A stretch of 27,131 nucleotides of DNA. Origin: CAYRHJ01 sp964424105. Its GTDB lineage: Bacteria; Planctomycetota; Phycisphaerae; UBA1845. The stretch lies in NCBI GenBank assembly GCA_964424105.1, contig CAYRHJ010000012.1:1-27131 (forward strand), read 5' to 3'. The translations under genes were made by a program, and so were the position numbers. Position 1 is the stretch's first letter. Each line of letters starts with the position of its first letter. The notes beneath the pieces were generated by a model. That model had not been told where the DNA came from. It worked only from the letters and a program-made list of their open reading frames with translations, and searched no databases. Positions 8,294 to 15,837 of the stretch are shown one piece after another.

Positions 8294-11200
8294 CTAGCGG
8301 CGGATGCGCAGTTCGTGTCGACCGGCAGCCTCTATCTGTCCGGACTTGGTATGAAAAGTGAATTCGGGGCCTCGGAAGCGCGGGCCATCGGGTCGCGTGC
8401 TGTAGATTTCTGCATCGCGACCATCGATGCCATACACGCGAAGTAATTCGCTTTCGGGGAATTTGGCGATGCGGTCAGCGACGATCGTGAAATCGTCGTC
8501 GGTCAGCGTGACACTCTCGGACGCGTCCAGTTGCCGTATTTCGCCGACACTCATCCTGCCGGCACCCGTCAACGCCGCTGACGCATCGCTCGCCGCCGTT
8601 TCGTCAAACTCAACGACCAGCGATCCACATTCCAGTTGCGTCATGCGGCCCGGCTGCGACGATGAGACTGCCGCCGCGGGATCAGCCGGAATGAGCGACT
8701 CCGCGTAGGCCATTCGCAGGCCGCGGCGATGAATCAGCACGACGTCTTTTCTGAAATCTGCCCGATTCCGTCCGAAATGAAATGCCATCGAATCAGCCCA
8801 TTCAATATACGATTGCGATGGGACACCCGCGGAAGATGCACCAGACGATAGAAGCCCAGCCACGTTCCCCGGGTCTGATGAAGTACCGCCAGTATAATCT
8901 TCAATCAACAGGGTCCCCTTTTCGGGCACGGTCATCAACTCGCTACGCTGATCGACGGCCATTCGATTCGTAGCCAGGTGAACCCGGCTTTTTAGCTGCC
9001 CGGTCGATCCATCATGATTGGCAAAGACACACTTCACAGCGCGATTGGCCAGCAGATACACGGGGTCTTTTTCCCATCGCGCCGCGAATTGGCCATCTTC
9101 CTGCTTGAATCGATCCGCCAAGGGCGCCAGAATCCACCATTGATCTTGATTGTTCGTTTCGGATTCCACCGCCGCCGGTCGATCCTCAAAATGAATCAAC
9201 AGCTCATCACACTCGAATATCGCGGATTCCTGGGTCATGTCGGATGAAGCCAAACCCAGACCGGCCAGAATCGTTCGTGGAGCCTCGACGTCTCGATGGG
9301 TGATCGCCCGGACGTTCGTATTGAAACGGGCGACGTTCTGGGCGCCGCGAAAAGCCATTCCGTCGTCCCATTGAACTGCGACGTTGCGAGGCGTGGGGCT
9401 TAGCGAGCCGTCCAACCCCCGCCGGGTTACCATGGTCAGCGCCCCGTTCCCCGGAACGACAACGTCCTGCCGGTCATAATCGACGTCGATGTTGCGACCT
9501 CGCACGGACATGCCAGCCATGCGAACAAACGAAAACCGGTCGGGGCTGGCGTGAAGTTGGGCGCGTCGCAATTTGCCGGTCTCGGCGAACGTACTCGATA
9601 GCTGCTCCGTTTCGAGAAAAATGTCTCGAGCCGGGTCCTCGATACGGACTTGGCCCTTGGCGACGATGGATCCCAACCCGACCCGGTATTCGATGCGTCG
9701 TTCATGTTCCTGTTGAACCTCGTCCCAATCGACGTCGGCGGGGTTCACGCCATTTCGGACGGCTTCCTGCCTCGCCGCGTGGATGTCAAACGGGAGTGGT
9801 GGAACCAAAATGGGCAGAAATTCGATGGTGACGTGTTCGTTGGCCTCGATGACGGCGCTGGCTTGACTGACGAGCACTTGACCGCGGGCGTCGGCCACTC
9901 GCGGAATGATCTGTCCCGTCGGATCTTGGGTAAACACGACGTTCAACTGCCCACAGGTGATGCGGTCTTGGCCTCGAATCATGACGACCTCGCCCGACGC
10001 GTCGAGCGACCGGATGTTCTCGACGAACGAACCGGCGCGGTCCGGTGGATCGAACGACATGGTCACCCGCTGGCCCACGATCAGGTCGGCTCCCTGCCGC
10101 ATTTCGACGTGGCCATAGAACGTCGCCTGGCTGATGTATTCCAATTCGACATGTTCCCATGCGCCGGTCTCGGGATCCATCCGGCGCACGATGTGACGAG
10201 CAAGCTCGAATTCGCCGGCATCTCGAAATCGAATGTCAACCGCCACCGGCCGATCAGAACTCGTATCACCCGAAACGATTCCGTCGGCCGTCGACGCTTC
10301 CGGTTCATAGCTGCTCAATCGAGCCGGTCCGACCAGGTGAGCCCGACCACGCATTCGGTCGACGAACACCTCAACCGCCACCAATTCGGCACAGTTTGCG
10401 GTGGTTAACACGACGGGATTCGATTCATCGCCGACAATGCGTACTTCTTGCGTTTCTTTGCGAACATCCAGGTCCTGGCAACGCATGTTGGCCCGGCCAT
10501 CGGCGTAGTGGACGTTGCCGAGGGCCAGGAGCTGCATCCGCTTTCCAACATCGGATTCCGGCTCGGATTCCGCCGTGTGGACGGGTCTCATCACCAGCGA
10601 CCCCGCACACGTCAGCATGACACGCTCATCCATGCTGTTATGTGACGCGGGTTCATCCTGTGGTGCAGCGTCCTGCGAATTGGAATTATCAGGATCGGCT
10701 GTGACGGGATTGGCCGTGACGGGATCGGGCAAGTCGCCGCGTCGGGCAGCCTCGCGCTGACGTTGGCCAAAATCGAAAATCAGCGCCAACGAATCGGCAG
10801 AAAGATTCCAAACTTCCTGCGCCTCGGCCAATTGGCGAACCTCCACGTCTTTCGTGATGTCGACGCGATAGGTCTGGGGCTTGCGGGGCTTCGTTGCCAC
10901 CTGCCCATCGGGATGAAAAATCGGCAAGTCGTCAGCCGGCGTTCTGCCGTCGCCGATAGAATCCGTCGAATCCGCGCCGGCTGGTGATGACACATTCGAT
11001 GTATCGCGTGGCTGGGGTGTCGCTTGGCCGGCTTGTTGTTCGATCGTTCGACCGGACGCCAATGGGCCGCGGGCGGACGAAACCGACTCGGCGTGATCCG
11101 TCGCGCTGACACGGGTGGCCCCTGTTCCGGGCACCGAGGCATCGAAAATGTCACGGGCGGCTGTCATCTCCAAACGCTCGACGTTCTTGATCTCGATCAG

Positions 11201-11908
11201 CTCGACGCGGCTATCCACGTCGTTGTAACGAAGTCTCAACCCCGTCCCGAATAGGGCGGCCTCCGCCATGGTCAACTGAAAACGGCCGTCGGCTTCGAGT
11301 CGAGATTCTTCAAGATCGAAGATAATGTCATCGAATTGGATGTGGATGAGGTCGTGCGGCTCGGGAAAGGCAGGTGCGTCGTCAGCCGCCCGCGCCGGTG
11401 CAGAACGGCGATCGACGTCGATTTCTACGGCACCGACCAGGCGGCCGCTCTTGGCGTGCGGATTTCGCATGTCTCCGCCGACCAATTGAATCCACCCCTG
11501 CTGGGCTTTGACTCGCACCAATTGCCCGTCGGGAGTTCGAAGACGAATCTCGGGTTCGACGAGGTGAAATTCATTATCCGCCCCGGCCGTCGGCTTGTAA
11601 TCGGACACTTCCAATTCAGCCCGCGCGCGGTCGCTGTCAGGCTCGTACAAACTGATGGTGATTCGCTCGCCACGACCGACGCTTCCGTCGCCGATCGATA
11701 CGCCCTCGGCAGATTCGGCAGCGGATTCCGTAGCCTGCACGTGGACCCGCGGGGGATCAGCCAACGTCGGCGGTGCGGGTTGAACGCCGGTCGAATATTG
11801 GTAGACGGAGAACAGCACACCGACGACAGCCAGGGTCGATACGGCTAGTATGACCGATCGAATGAGCTTGTATGTCCTGCGGGCGTTGCCGCGAGATGTA
11901 TTGACCAC
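8294..11908 (-). CDS. Very large LptC/LptA (OstA)-like LPS-export protein
   Basis: A protein of about 1204 residues. One N-terminal membrane helix (residues about 15-38, RSVILAVSTLAVVGVLFSVY) has positive residues before it, as in LptC. Several segments then look like OstA/LptA beta-jellyroll rungs. Examples are LALGNVHYADGRANMRCQDL, ATFYGHVEMRQGADLIVGQR, the stretch containing ARGQVLVSQASAVIEANEHV, IVAKGQVRIEDPARDIFLET and the C-terminal SVTLTDDDFTIVADRI followed by FRGPEFTFHTKSGQIEAAG. Acidic, Ser/Pro-rich linkers separate some of them. E. coli LptC (191 aa) and LptA (185 aa) are far smaller. The gene follows kdsC with a 5' end at or overlapping the kdsC stop, matching the conserved kdsC-lptC-lptA order. 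The start is uncertain because no ATG occurs near the helix. GTG 11908 is preferred, with a G-rich stretch 12 nt upstream; TTG 11935 would overlap kdsC by 23 nt. The role as an inner-membrane-anchored LPS bridge is inferred from the context and the motif pattern. Confidence 0.72.
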   Translation of the reverse strand: MVNTSRGNARRTYKLIRSVILAVSTLAVVGVLFSVYQYSTGVQPAPPTLADPPRVHVQATESAAESAEGVSIGDGSVGRGERITISLYEPDSDRARAELEVSDYKPTAGADNEFHLVEPEIRLRTPDGQLVRVKAQQGWIQLVGGDMRNPHAKSGRLVGAVEIDVDRRSAPARAADDAPAFPEPHDLIHIQFDDIIFDLEESRLEADGRFQLTMAEAALFGTGLRLRYNDVDSRVELIEIKNVERLEMTAARDIFDASVPGTGATRVSATDHAESVSSARGPLASGRTIEQQAGQATPQPRDTSNVSSPAGADSTDSIGDGRTPADDLPIFHPDGQVATKPRKPQTYRVDITKDVEVRQLAEAQEVWNLSADSLALIFDFGQRQREAARRGDLPDPVTANPVTADPDNSNSQDAAPQDEPASHNSMDERVMLTCAGSLVMRPVHTAESEPESDVGKRMQLLALGNVHYADGRANMRCQDLDVRKETQEVRIVGDESNPVVLTTANCAELVAVEVFVDRMRGRAHLVGPARLSSYEPEASTADGIVSGDTSSDRPVAVDIRFRDAGEFELARHIVRRMDPETGAWEHVELEYISQATFYGHVEMRQGADLIVGQRVTMSFDPPDRAGSFVENIRSLDASGEVVMIRGQDRITCGQLNVVFTQDPTGQIIPRVADARGQVLVSQASAVIEANEHVTIEFLPILVPPLPFDIHAARQEAVRNGVNPADVDWDEVQQEHERRIEYRVGLGSIVAKGQVRIEDPARDIFLETEQLSSTFAETGKLRRAQLHASPDRFSFVRMAGMSVRGRNIDVDYDRQDVVVPGNGALTMVTRRGLDGSLSPTPRNVAVQWDDGMAFRGAQNVARFNTNVRAITHRDVEAPRTILAGLGLASSDMTQESAIFECDELLIHFEDRPAAVESETNNQDQWWILAPLADRFKQEDGQFAARWEKDPVYLLANRAVKCVFANHDGSTGQLKSRVHLATNRMAVDQRSELMTVPEKGTLLIEDYTGGTSSDPGNVAGLLSSGASSAGVPSQSYIEWADSMAFHFGRNRADFRKDVVLIHRRGLRMAYAESLIPADPAAAVSSSQPGRMTQLECGSLVVEFDETAASDASAALTGAGRMSVGEIRQLDASESVTLTDDDFTIVADRIAKFPESELLRVYGIDGRDAEIYSTRPDGPRFRGPEFTFHTKSGQIEAAGRHELRIRR

Positions 11909-11912
11909 CGTG

Positions 11913-12416
11913 CTAGATGACCCCCATGTGTCCAATCCACCGCCGTTGCTTGCGGAGAATCAGCTCGATCGTTTCCGCCACCGCACCTTGGCCCCCTGGA
12001 CGCCTGGTCACGAAATCGGCGAATCGTTTCACGGTCGGTACCGCGTTCGCGGGGGCTACGGCGAAACCACAACGCGAAAACAGGGCAACGTCGGGCAGAT
12101 CATCGCCGACGCAACACACGCAACGTGTTTCGTATCCTCGCGTCGTCAGGAATTCCTGGTAGGTCCGGGCCTTGTCGGACACGCCTTGATAAACGGCGTC
12201 GATACCCAGTTCTTTCGCTCGGCGATCGACGATGGGCGTCGACCGGCCCGTAATGATCGCAATCTGTCCGCCGGCTCGCTGCCAGATTTTCATCGCCTGC
12301 CCATCGTGGATGGAAAACGCCATGGACCGTCCGTCGCGATCGTCAAAAGTCACGTCTCCCGGCGTTAACACACCGTCAACATCCAAGACCAGACAATGAA
12401 TAACCTGGAAGTCCAT
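11913..12416 (-). CDS. kdsC: 3-deoxy-D-manno-octulosonate 8-phosphate phosphatase (KdsC-type HAD phosphatase)
   Basis: The 167-aa protein has the complete HAD signature in the short, cap-less KdsC form. Motif I is LDVDGVLT (nucleophile Asp12, acid/base Asp14), motif II TGR at 56-58, Lys82 in SDKARTY, and motif III/IV VGDDLPD with Asp105 and Asp106. FAVAPANAVPTVK and ADFVTRRPGGQGAVAE, which carry the family's C-terminal R-PGG-GA-RE-like pattern, are also present. KdsC hydrolyses Kdo-8-phosphate to Kdo in the LPS inner-core pathway. Length equals the family's usual 165-190 aa. The immediate downstream partner is the LptC/LptA-like gene, as in enterobacteria, which supports this over other HAD functions. 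kdsA, kdsB and kdsD are not in the window. The start at ATG 12416 has no strong ribosome-binding site. Confidence 0.9.
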   Translation of the reverse strand: MDFQVIHCLVLDVDGVLTPGDVTFDDRDGRSMAFSIHDGQAMKIWQRAGGQIAIITGRSTPIVDRRAKELGIDAVYQGVSDKARTYQEFLTTRGYETRCVCCVGDDLPDVALFSRCGFAVAPANAVPTVKRFADFVTRRPGGQGAVAETIELILRKQRRWIGHMGVI

Positions 12417-12778
12417 GGAAGCACGCGTGGAATCGGTTAGTATCTGCCCTGTTTATGGCGCGGTCAACCCCGGCAACGTCTAATGGACAAAAAGCGGTCC
12501 GTGACGAAATCGGCGGCACCACAACGGGCGTACGCCGTCGTCGAGACGTTGCCCGAGGCAGGCCCCGGCGCCCGGCAAGAAGCGTACTCGCAAGAGTGGG
12601 CCAACGTGATTTTTCAAGGTGAAGCGCCGCCGAGCCTATGTCAAGGTCGATTGGGCCTATTGGCAACTGACCCGGTCAGGTCGCTCCGACGGGGTGGCCG
12701 ACTCGTGCCGACGACAAGGTTATACAGTTACGTGCCCGCTTGCTTTTGACAGGCGAGGGATGGTTTCGGAGGAATGAC
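12417..12778. other. Divergent promoter region between kdsC and trpS, with short ORFs only
   Basis: This 362-bp interval separates divergently read kdsC and trpS and must contain both promoters. A plus-strand frame at 12483-12749 and a shifted one ending at TGA 12774-12776 are open. The latter reads VKRRRAYVKVDWAYWQLTRS and continues to a stop two bases before the trpS ATG. Neither matches a family I know. A small leader or frameshifted remnant cannot be excluded. Confidence 0.4.
12768..12772 (+). promoter_or_regulatory. Ribosome-binding site deciding the trpS start
   Basis: A perfect GGAGG lies 6 nt before ATG 12779. It selects this start over an in-frame upstream one at 12740, which would add 13 residues before the conserved N-terminus. 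Confidence 0.85.
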
Positions 12779-13762
12779 ATGCGCGTGTTGTCGGGGATCC
12801 AACCCAGCGGAAAGCTGCATCTGGGTAACTATTTGGGCGCTATCCAGCAGCACATCGCCCTGCAAGATCAGCATCAGGGGTTGTATTTCATAGCGAATTA
12901 TCACTCGTTGACCACCGTCCGAGATGCGGATCGGCTTCGTCAATTGACTATCGACGTAGCCCTAGATTATCTGGCCCTGGGGCTTGATCCCAATCGGGCG
13001 CTGCTGTTTCGACAGTCGGATATCCCCGAGGTGACTGAATTGACCTGGATTCTAGCGACCGTAACCGGAAAGGGTCTCTTGGAACGGGCGCATTCCTACA
13101 AGGACAAGGTGGCCAAGGGCGTGATGCCGACCATGGGGCTGATGTGTTACCCCATCTTGATGGCGTCGGATATTCTGATCTACCGCAGCCAACTGGTGCC
13201 CGTGGGAAAGGATCAGGTTCAGCATATCGAGATGGCGCAGGACATGGCTGGTTACTTCAACAACACCTATGGTAGGGAGATTCTGGTGCGGCCCGAGCCG
13301 AAGCTCAACGCAGCCGCCGTCGTGCCGGGCATCGACGGGCAAAAGATGTCGAAGAGCTACCCAAACGCGATTAACCTGTTCGATGCGCCCAAGGCTACGC
13401 GCAAGCGAATCATGACGATCAAGACGGACAGCACGCCGGTTGAGGACCCCAAGAATCCCGATACCTGCATCGTTTTCAGCTTATTAAAACTGTTGGCGGG
13501 TGACGCCGAAGTCAACGAATGGGCCGATCGTTATCGGCGAGGAGGCATGGGATACGGTGATGCGAAATCTCGCCTGGCCGACTTGTATGAAGAACGATTT
13601 GGCCCGGCTCGTGCGAAGCGGGAGATGCTGGCCGCCGATCCGGACACGGTTGAAGACGTGCTGTTGGCCGGGGCGAAAGCGGCGCGGAAGATCGCCCGCG
13701 AAGTGATGGACGACGTTCGCCAGGCCTGCGGATTGACCGTCGCGAGGGTATCGACCGCATGA
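12779..13762 (+). CDS. trpS: Tryptophanyl-tRNA synthetase
   Basis: A 327-aa class I aminoacyl-tRNA synthetase that charges tRNA-Trp with tryptophan in the cytosol. The N-terminus MRVLSGIQPSGKLHLGNYLG contains the HIGH-equivalent HLGN (14-17). The KMSKS loop is intact at 189-193 (GIDGQKMSKSYPN). Other TrpRS hallmarks are FIANYHSLTT, the tryptophan-pocket region GLMCYPILMASDILIY, and VGKDQVQHIEMAQDMA. Length is that of bacterial TrpRS (about 330 aa). The start is fixed by a GGAGG site and by the family's N-terminus. The 3' end overlaps scpA by ATGA (13759-13762), so the two are likely translated from one message. No T-box or trp attenuator structure was recognised upstream. Confidence 0.97.
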   Translation: MRVLSGIQPSGKLHLGNYLGAIQQHIALQDQHQGLYFIANYHSLTTVRDADRLRQLTIDVALDYLALGLDPNRALLFRQSDIPEVTELTWILATVTGKGLLERAHSYKDKVAKGVMPTMGLMCYPILMASDILIYRSQLVPVGKDQVQHIEMAQDMAGYFNNTYGREILVRPEPKLNAAAVVPGIDGQKMSKSYPNAINLFDAPKATRKRIMTIKTDSTPVEDPKNPDTCIVFSLLKLLAGDAEVNEWADRYRRGGMGYGDAKSRLADLYEERFGPARAKREMLAADPDTVEDVLLAGAKAARKIAREVMDDVRQACGLTVARVSTA

Positions 13763-14697
13763 AAGACTATCGTGTCGATCTTGACGCCTATAACGGTCCG
13801 CTTGACCTCCTGCTTTTTCTGATCCGGCGGGAGGAAGTCGACATTTACGACATCCCCATCGCGCGAGTGGCCCAACAATACGGACAATACGTCGAGGTGT
13901 TGAGCATTCTCGATCCCAATCTCGCCGGCGACTTTCTGGTGATGATGGCGACGCTGATGGAAATCAAGTCGCGGGCTTTGTTACCGAAAACGCTGGCTGT
14001 GGACGATGAAGATGAATTCGACGATCCCCGGCTGGAGCTGGTGCGGCAGTTGCTGGCCTACAAGACGTTTAAGGACGCGGCCCGACAGTTGGGCACCGCC
14101 GCAGAAGTTCAGGCCCTGCGGTTCTGCCGTCAGCCCGCAGATTGGCCGGTCGAATCCGGCGGTCTCGATTTGGACGACGTCAGCATCTGGGCGTTGGTCA
14201 ACGCATTCAGCGAGCTTTTGGAGCAGACCGGACGGGCGAAACCAACCCACGACGTCGTCCTGGACGAGACGCCCCTTTTGCTCCACGCCGACGATATTAT
14301 TGACTCGCTGCAAAGGGGGGGCGGGTCGTTGATTTTCATCGCCATTTTTCAAGGTCGCACGAAGATCGAGATGATCGGCCTGTTTCTGGCCTTGCTCGAG
14401 CTTATTCGGCGTCGCCGCATCCGAGTGACCCAAGATCGCGCCGACGGCCCGATCACCATCCATCTGGTGGATGCCACGCCGCTTTCACAATTCGTTCACG
14501 AGTTCGAAAATGCAGGGGAGTTTCGGTCGCCGCCCATCACGGAAGGGTCGGAAACCGATTCCGATGATCCCGCCAACCCCGTCGATGAATCTGCGGAATC
14601 GAGAATGAATCAAGGGCCTACGCGAACGATGGTCGATGACAATACAAGTGAGCCGGATCGGCCGGCAGACGAAACGAATGAGGAGGTCAGCCCATGA
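13759..14697 (+). CDS. scpA: Segregation and condensation protein A (kleisin of the SMC-ScpAB complex)
   Basis: This 312-aa protein opens with the ScpA hallmark DAYNGPLDLLLFLIRREEVDIYDIPIARVAQQY. A helical segment FLVMMATLMEIKSRALLP that contacts the SMC neck follows. A winged-helix-like C-terminal domain (SLIFIAIFQGRTKIEMIGLFLALLELIRRRRIRVTQ) would bind the SMC head. ScpA closes the SMC ring for chromosome condensation and segregation. Typical ScpA is about 240-280 aa. The extra 60 residues here are an acidic, Ser/Asp/Glu-rich, probably disordered tail (from about residue 250) that also contains the ridA ribosome-binding site. scpB is not the next gene, unlike in many bacteria. ATGA overlaps couple it to trpS before and ridA after. 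Confidence 0.93.
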   Translation: MKDYRVDLDAYNGPLDLLLFLIRREEVDIYDIPIARVAQQYGQYVEVLSILDPNLAGDFLVMMATLMEIKSRALLPKTLAVDDEDEFDDPRLELVRQLLAYKTFKDAARQLGTAAEVQALRFCRQPADWPVESGGLDLDDVSIWALVNAFSELLEQTGRAKPTHDVVLDETPLLLHADDIIDSLQRGGGSLIFIAIFQGRTKIEMIGLFLALLELIRRRRIRVTQDRADGPITIHLVDATPLSQFVHEFENAGEFRSPPITEGSETDSDDPANPVDESAESRMNQGPTRTMVDDNTSEPDRPADETNEEVSP

Positions 14698-15155
14698 GCC
14701 ACACCGAAAACATGGTTGCATACGGAATTACGTTGCCCGAGGTCTCGACTCCGGTGGGCAGCTACGTCCCGGCCATTCAGGCGGGTTCCCTGGTGGTGAC
14801 CAGCGGACAACTGCCCATGCGCGAAGGCATGCTCGTTTGCACGGGCAAGGTGGGCACGGATGTTACGCTGGAACAGGCATCAGCGGGAGCGGCCATCGCT
14901 GCCGTGAACGCCTTGGCGGCGATTGTTTCGGTTATCGGTGATCTGGACCGCGTGAAACGTGTTGTCAAACTTGGCGTTTTCGTTAACAGTGCGCCGGGTT
15001 TCACGGATCAGCCGAAGGTAGCCAACGGCGCGAGCGATTTGCTGGTCAAGGTCTTCGGTGAGGCTGGCCGGCACGCGCGAACGGCGGTGGGCGTGTCGGA
15101 ATTGCCGCTCAACGCCGCCGTCGAGTTGGAACTTGTCGTGCAAACAGCCCTATGA
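14694..15155 (+). CDS. RidA family protein (YjgF/YER057c/UK114), ~150-aa subgroup
   Basis: This 153-aa protein belongs to the longer RidA-like branch that starts with a GITLPEVSTPVGSYVPAIQA-type motif. GSLVVTSGQLPMREG and GKVGTDVTLEQASAGAAIAA follow, then VKLGVFVNSAPGFTDQPKVANGAS. Arg129 in HARTAVGVSELPLNAAVELE aligns with the arginine that binds the substrate carboxylate in E. coli RidA (Arg105), so imine deaminase activity is plausible. Classical RidA hydrolyses 2-aminoacrylate-type enamines and imines made by PLP enzymes. The activity of this subgroup is less certain. A strong ribosome-binding site (GAGGAGG, in the scpA tail) lies about 7 nt upstream of ATG 14694. It is the last gene of the trpS-scpA-ridA unit, and no functional link with its neighbours is evident. 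Confidence 0.9.
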   Translation: MSHTENMVAYGITLPEVSTPVGSYVPAIQAGSLVVTSGQLPMREGMLVCTGKVGTDVTLEQASAGAAIAAVNALAAIVSVIGDLDRVKRVVKLGVFVNSAPGFTDQPKVANGASDLLVKVFGEAGRHARTAVGVSELPLNAAVELELVVQTAL

Positions 15156-15309
15156 GTACGGATGGTGGGCAAGGTCATCCTCGCGTCGGCTTTGATCGAG
15201 GTTCGGCGTATTGCTACGCGGAGCATAAACCATTGTACACCCGGCAATGGGCCACGCCCGTCTACTCGCTGAATTCCGGCTTGCGCCGGGTACGTGATTA
15301 ACGTATGGT

Positions 15310-15349
15310 GGGTGGCCCACCTCCTTTGGAGGTGGGGGAGCCGATGATG
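15310..15349 (+). repeat. Hairpin repeat of family B, copy 1
   Basis: Forty nucleotides with a perfect 9-bp stem and TTT loop (cccacctcc/ggaggtggg), followed by a ggagccgatgatg tail. Near-identical copies are at 22126-22165, 25149-25188 and 25351-25390, all in the same orientation. A related hairpin (cctttgc-gaa-gcaaagg) with a ggcgatgatg tail follows at about 15359-15404. Confidence 0.88.
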
Positions 15350-15390
15350 TGCTGCCGGTGGGTGCCCCATCCTTTGCGAAGCAAAGGGTG

Positions 15391-15456
15391 GGTTGGCGAT
15401 GATGAACCCGGAGTCGGCCTGCGTGTTCGAAATTCTCCGAACGCCGATCATCGGGA
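15391..15456 (+). repeat. About 65-bp repeat, inverted relative to the copy at 25487-25549
   Basis: The reverse complement of this segment matches 25487-25549 at most positions, including an uninterrupted run of about 18 nt (cccgatgatcggcgttcg). The block sits directly after the B-type hairpins in a spacer (15156-15837) that contains no credible gene. Confidence 0.75.
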
Positions 15457-15508
15457 CCCCGCTCATCGCTGCGCGATGAATGGGGCACCCCCGCTAATCA
15501 CGCACTAC

Positions 15509-15547
15509 GCCGGAATGACGATGTCCATTATTTGCTGCACTCCGTAG
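15509..15547 (+). repeat. Family A tail repeat (39 nt)
   Basis: This matches 6088-6126 except for a few bases. It begins with gccggaatgacgatg and ends with ctccgtag. The remaining 290 bp up to the hydrolase gene show no repeat, RNA or gene that I can support. Confidence 0.8.
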
Positions 15548-15837
15548 TATCATCTGTGCCGATGATGTCGCCAGAGTCCGCAAAGTTGGCGTTGGACGGG
15601 GGCAGGCCTTAGCATAGCGAGAAGGTGCGGCACGAGGCGCTTTGCGGTCGGCACAATGACCGTGCGGGTTCACGTGGGTGGGCCGAGGCTTGCACAAGGG
15701 CTTTTGATTTCCAGCCCATACGATTCCGGCCAGCCATCCTTGATGTGAAAGCTGGGATGCGGTTCGGGAATTCCTAATGTCGATTTGTTAGGTAGGGGCG
15801 GGGTTGGGGAATGGTCAATCGAATGAGTGGGCAAATC

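Noticed and set aside
9650..10408. 252-codon plus-strand frame opposite the LptA-like gene
   Set aside because: It lies entirely within the large coding sequence, has no ribosome-binding site, and has shadow-type composition.
12483..12749. 88-codon ORF upstream of trpS
   Set aside because: It has no recognisable domain and no clear ribosome-binding site, and it lies in the divergent promoter region. It is recorded as spacer content only.
15310..15349. Rho-independent terminator
   Set aside because: The stem is strong but no T-run follows. Copies occur in one orientation irrespective of gene direction, with conserved loop and tail.
15305..15547. Plus-strand ORF beginning MVGGPPPLEVGEPMM
   Set aside because: It is simply the translation of repeat B and the adjoining repeats. 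Similar peptides appear wherever the repeat occurs (22115, 25090), so it is not a gene.
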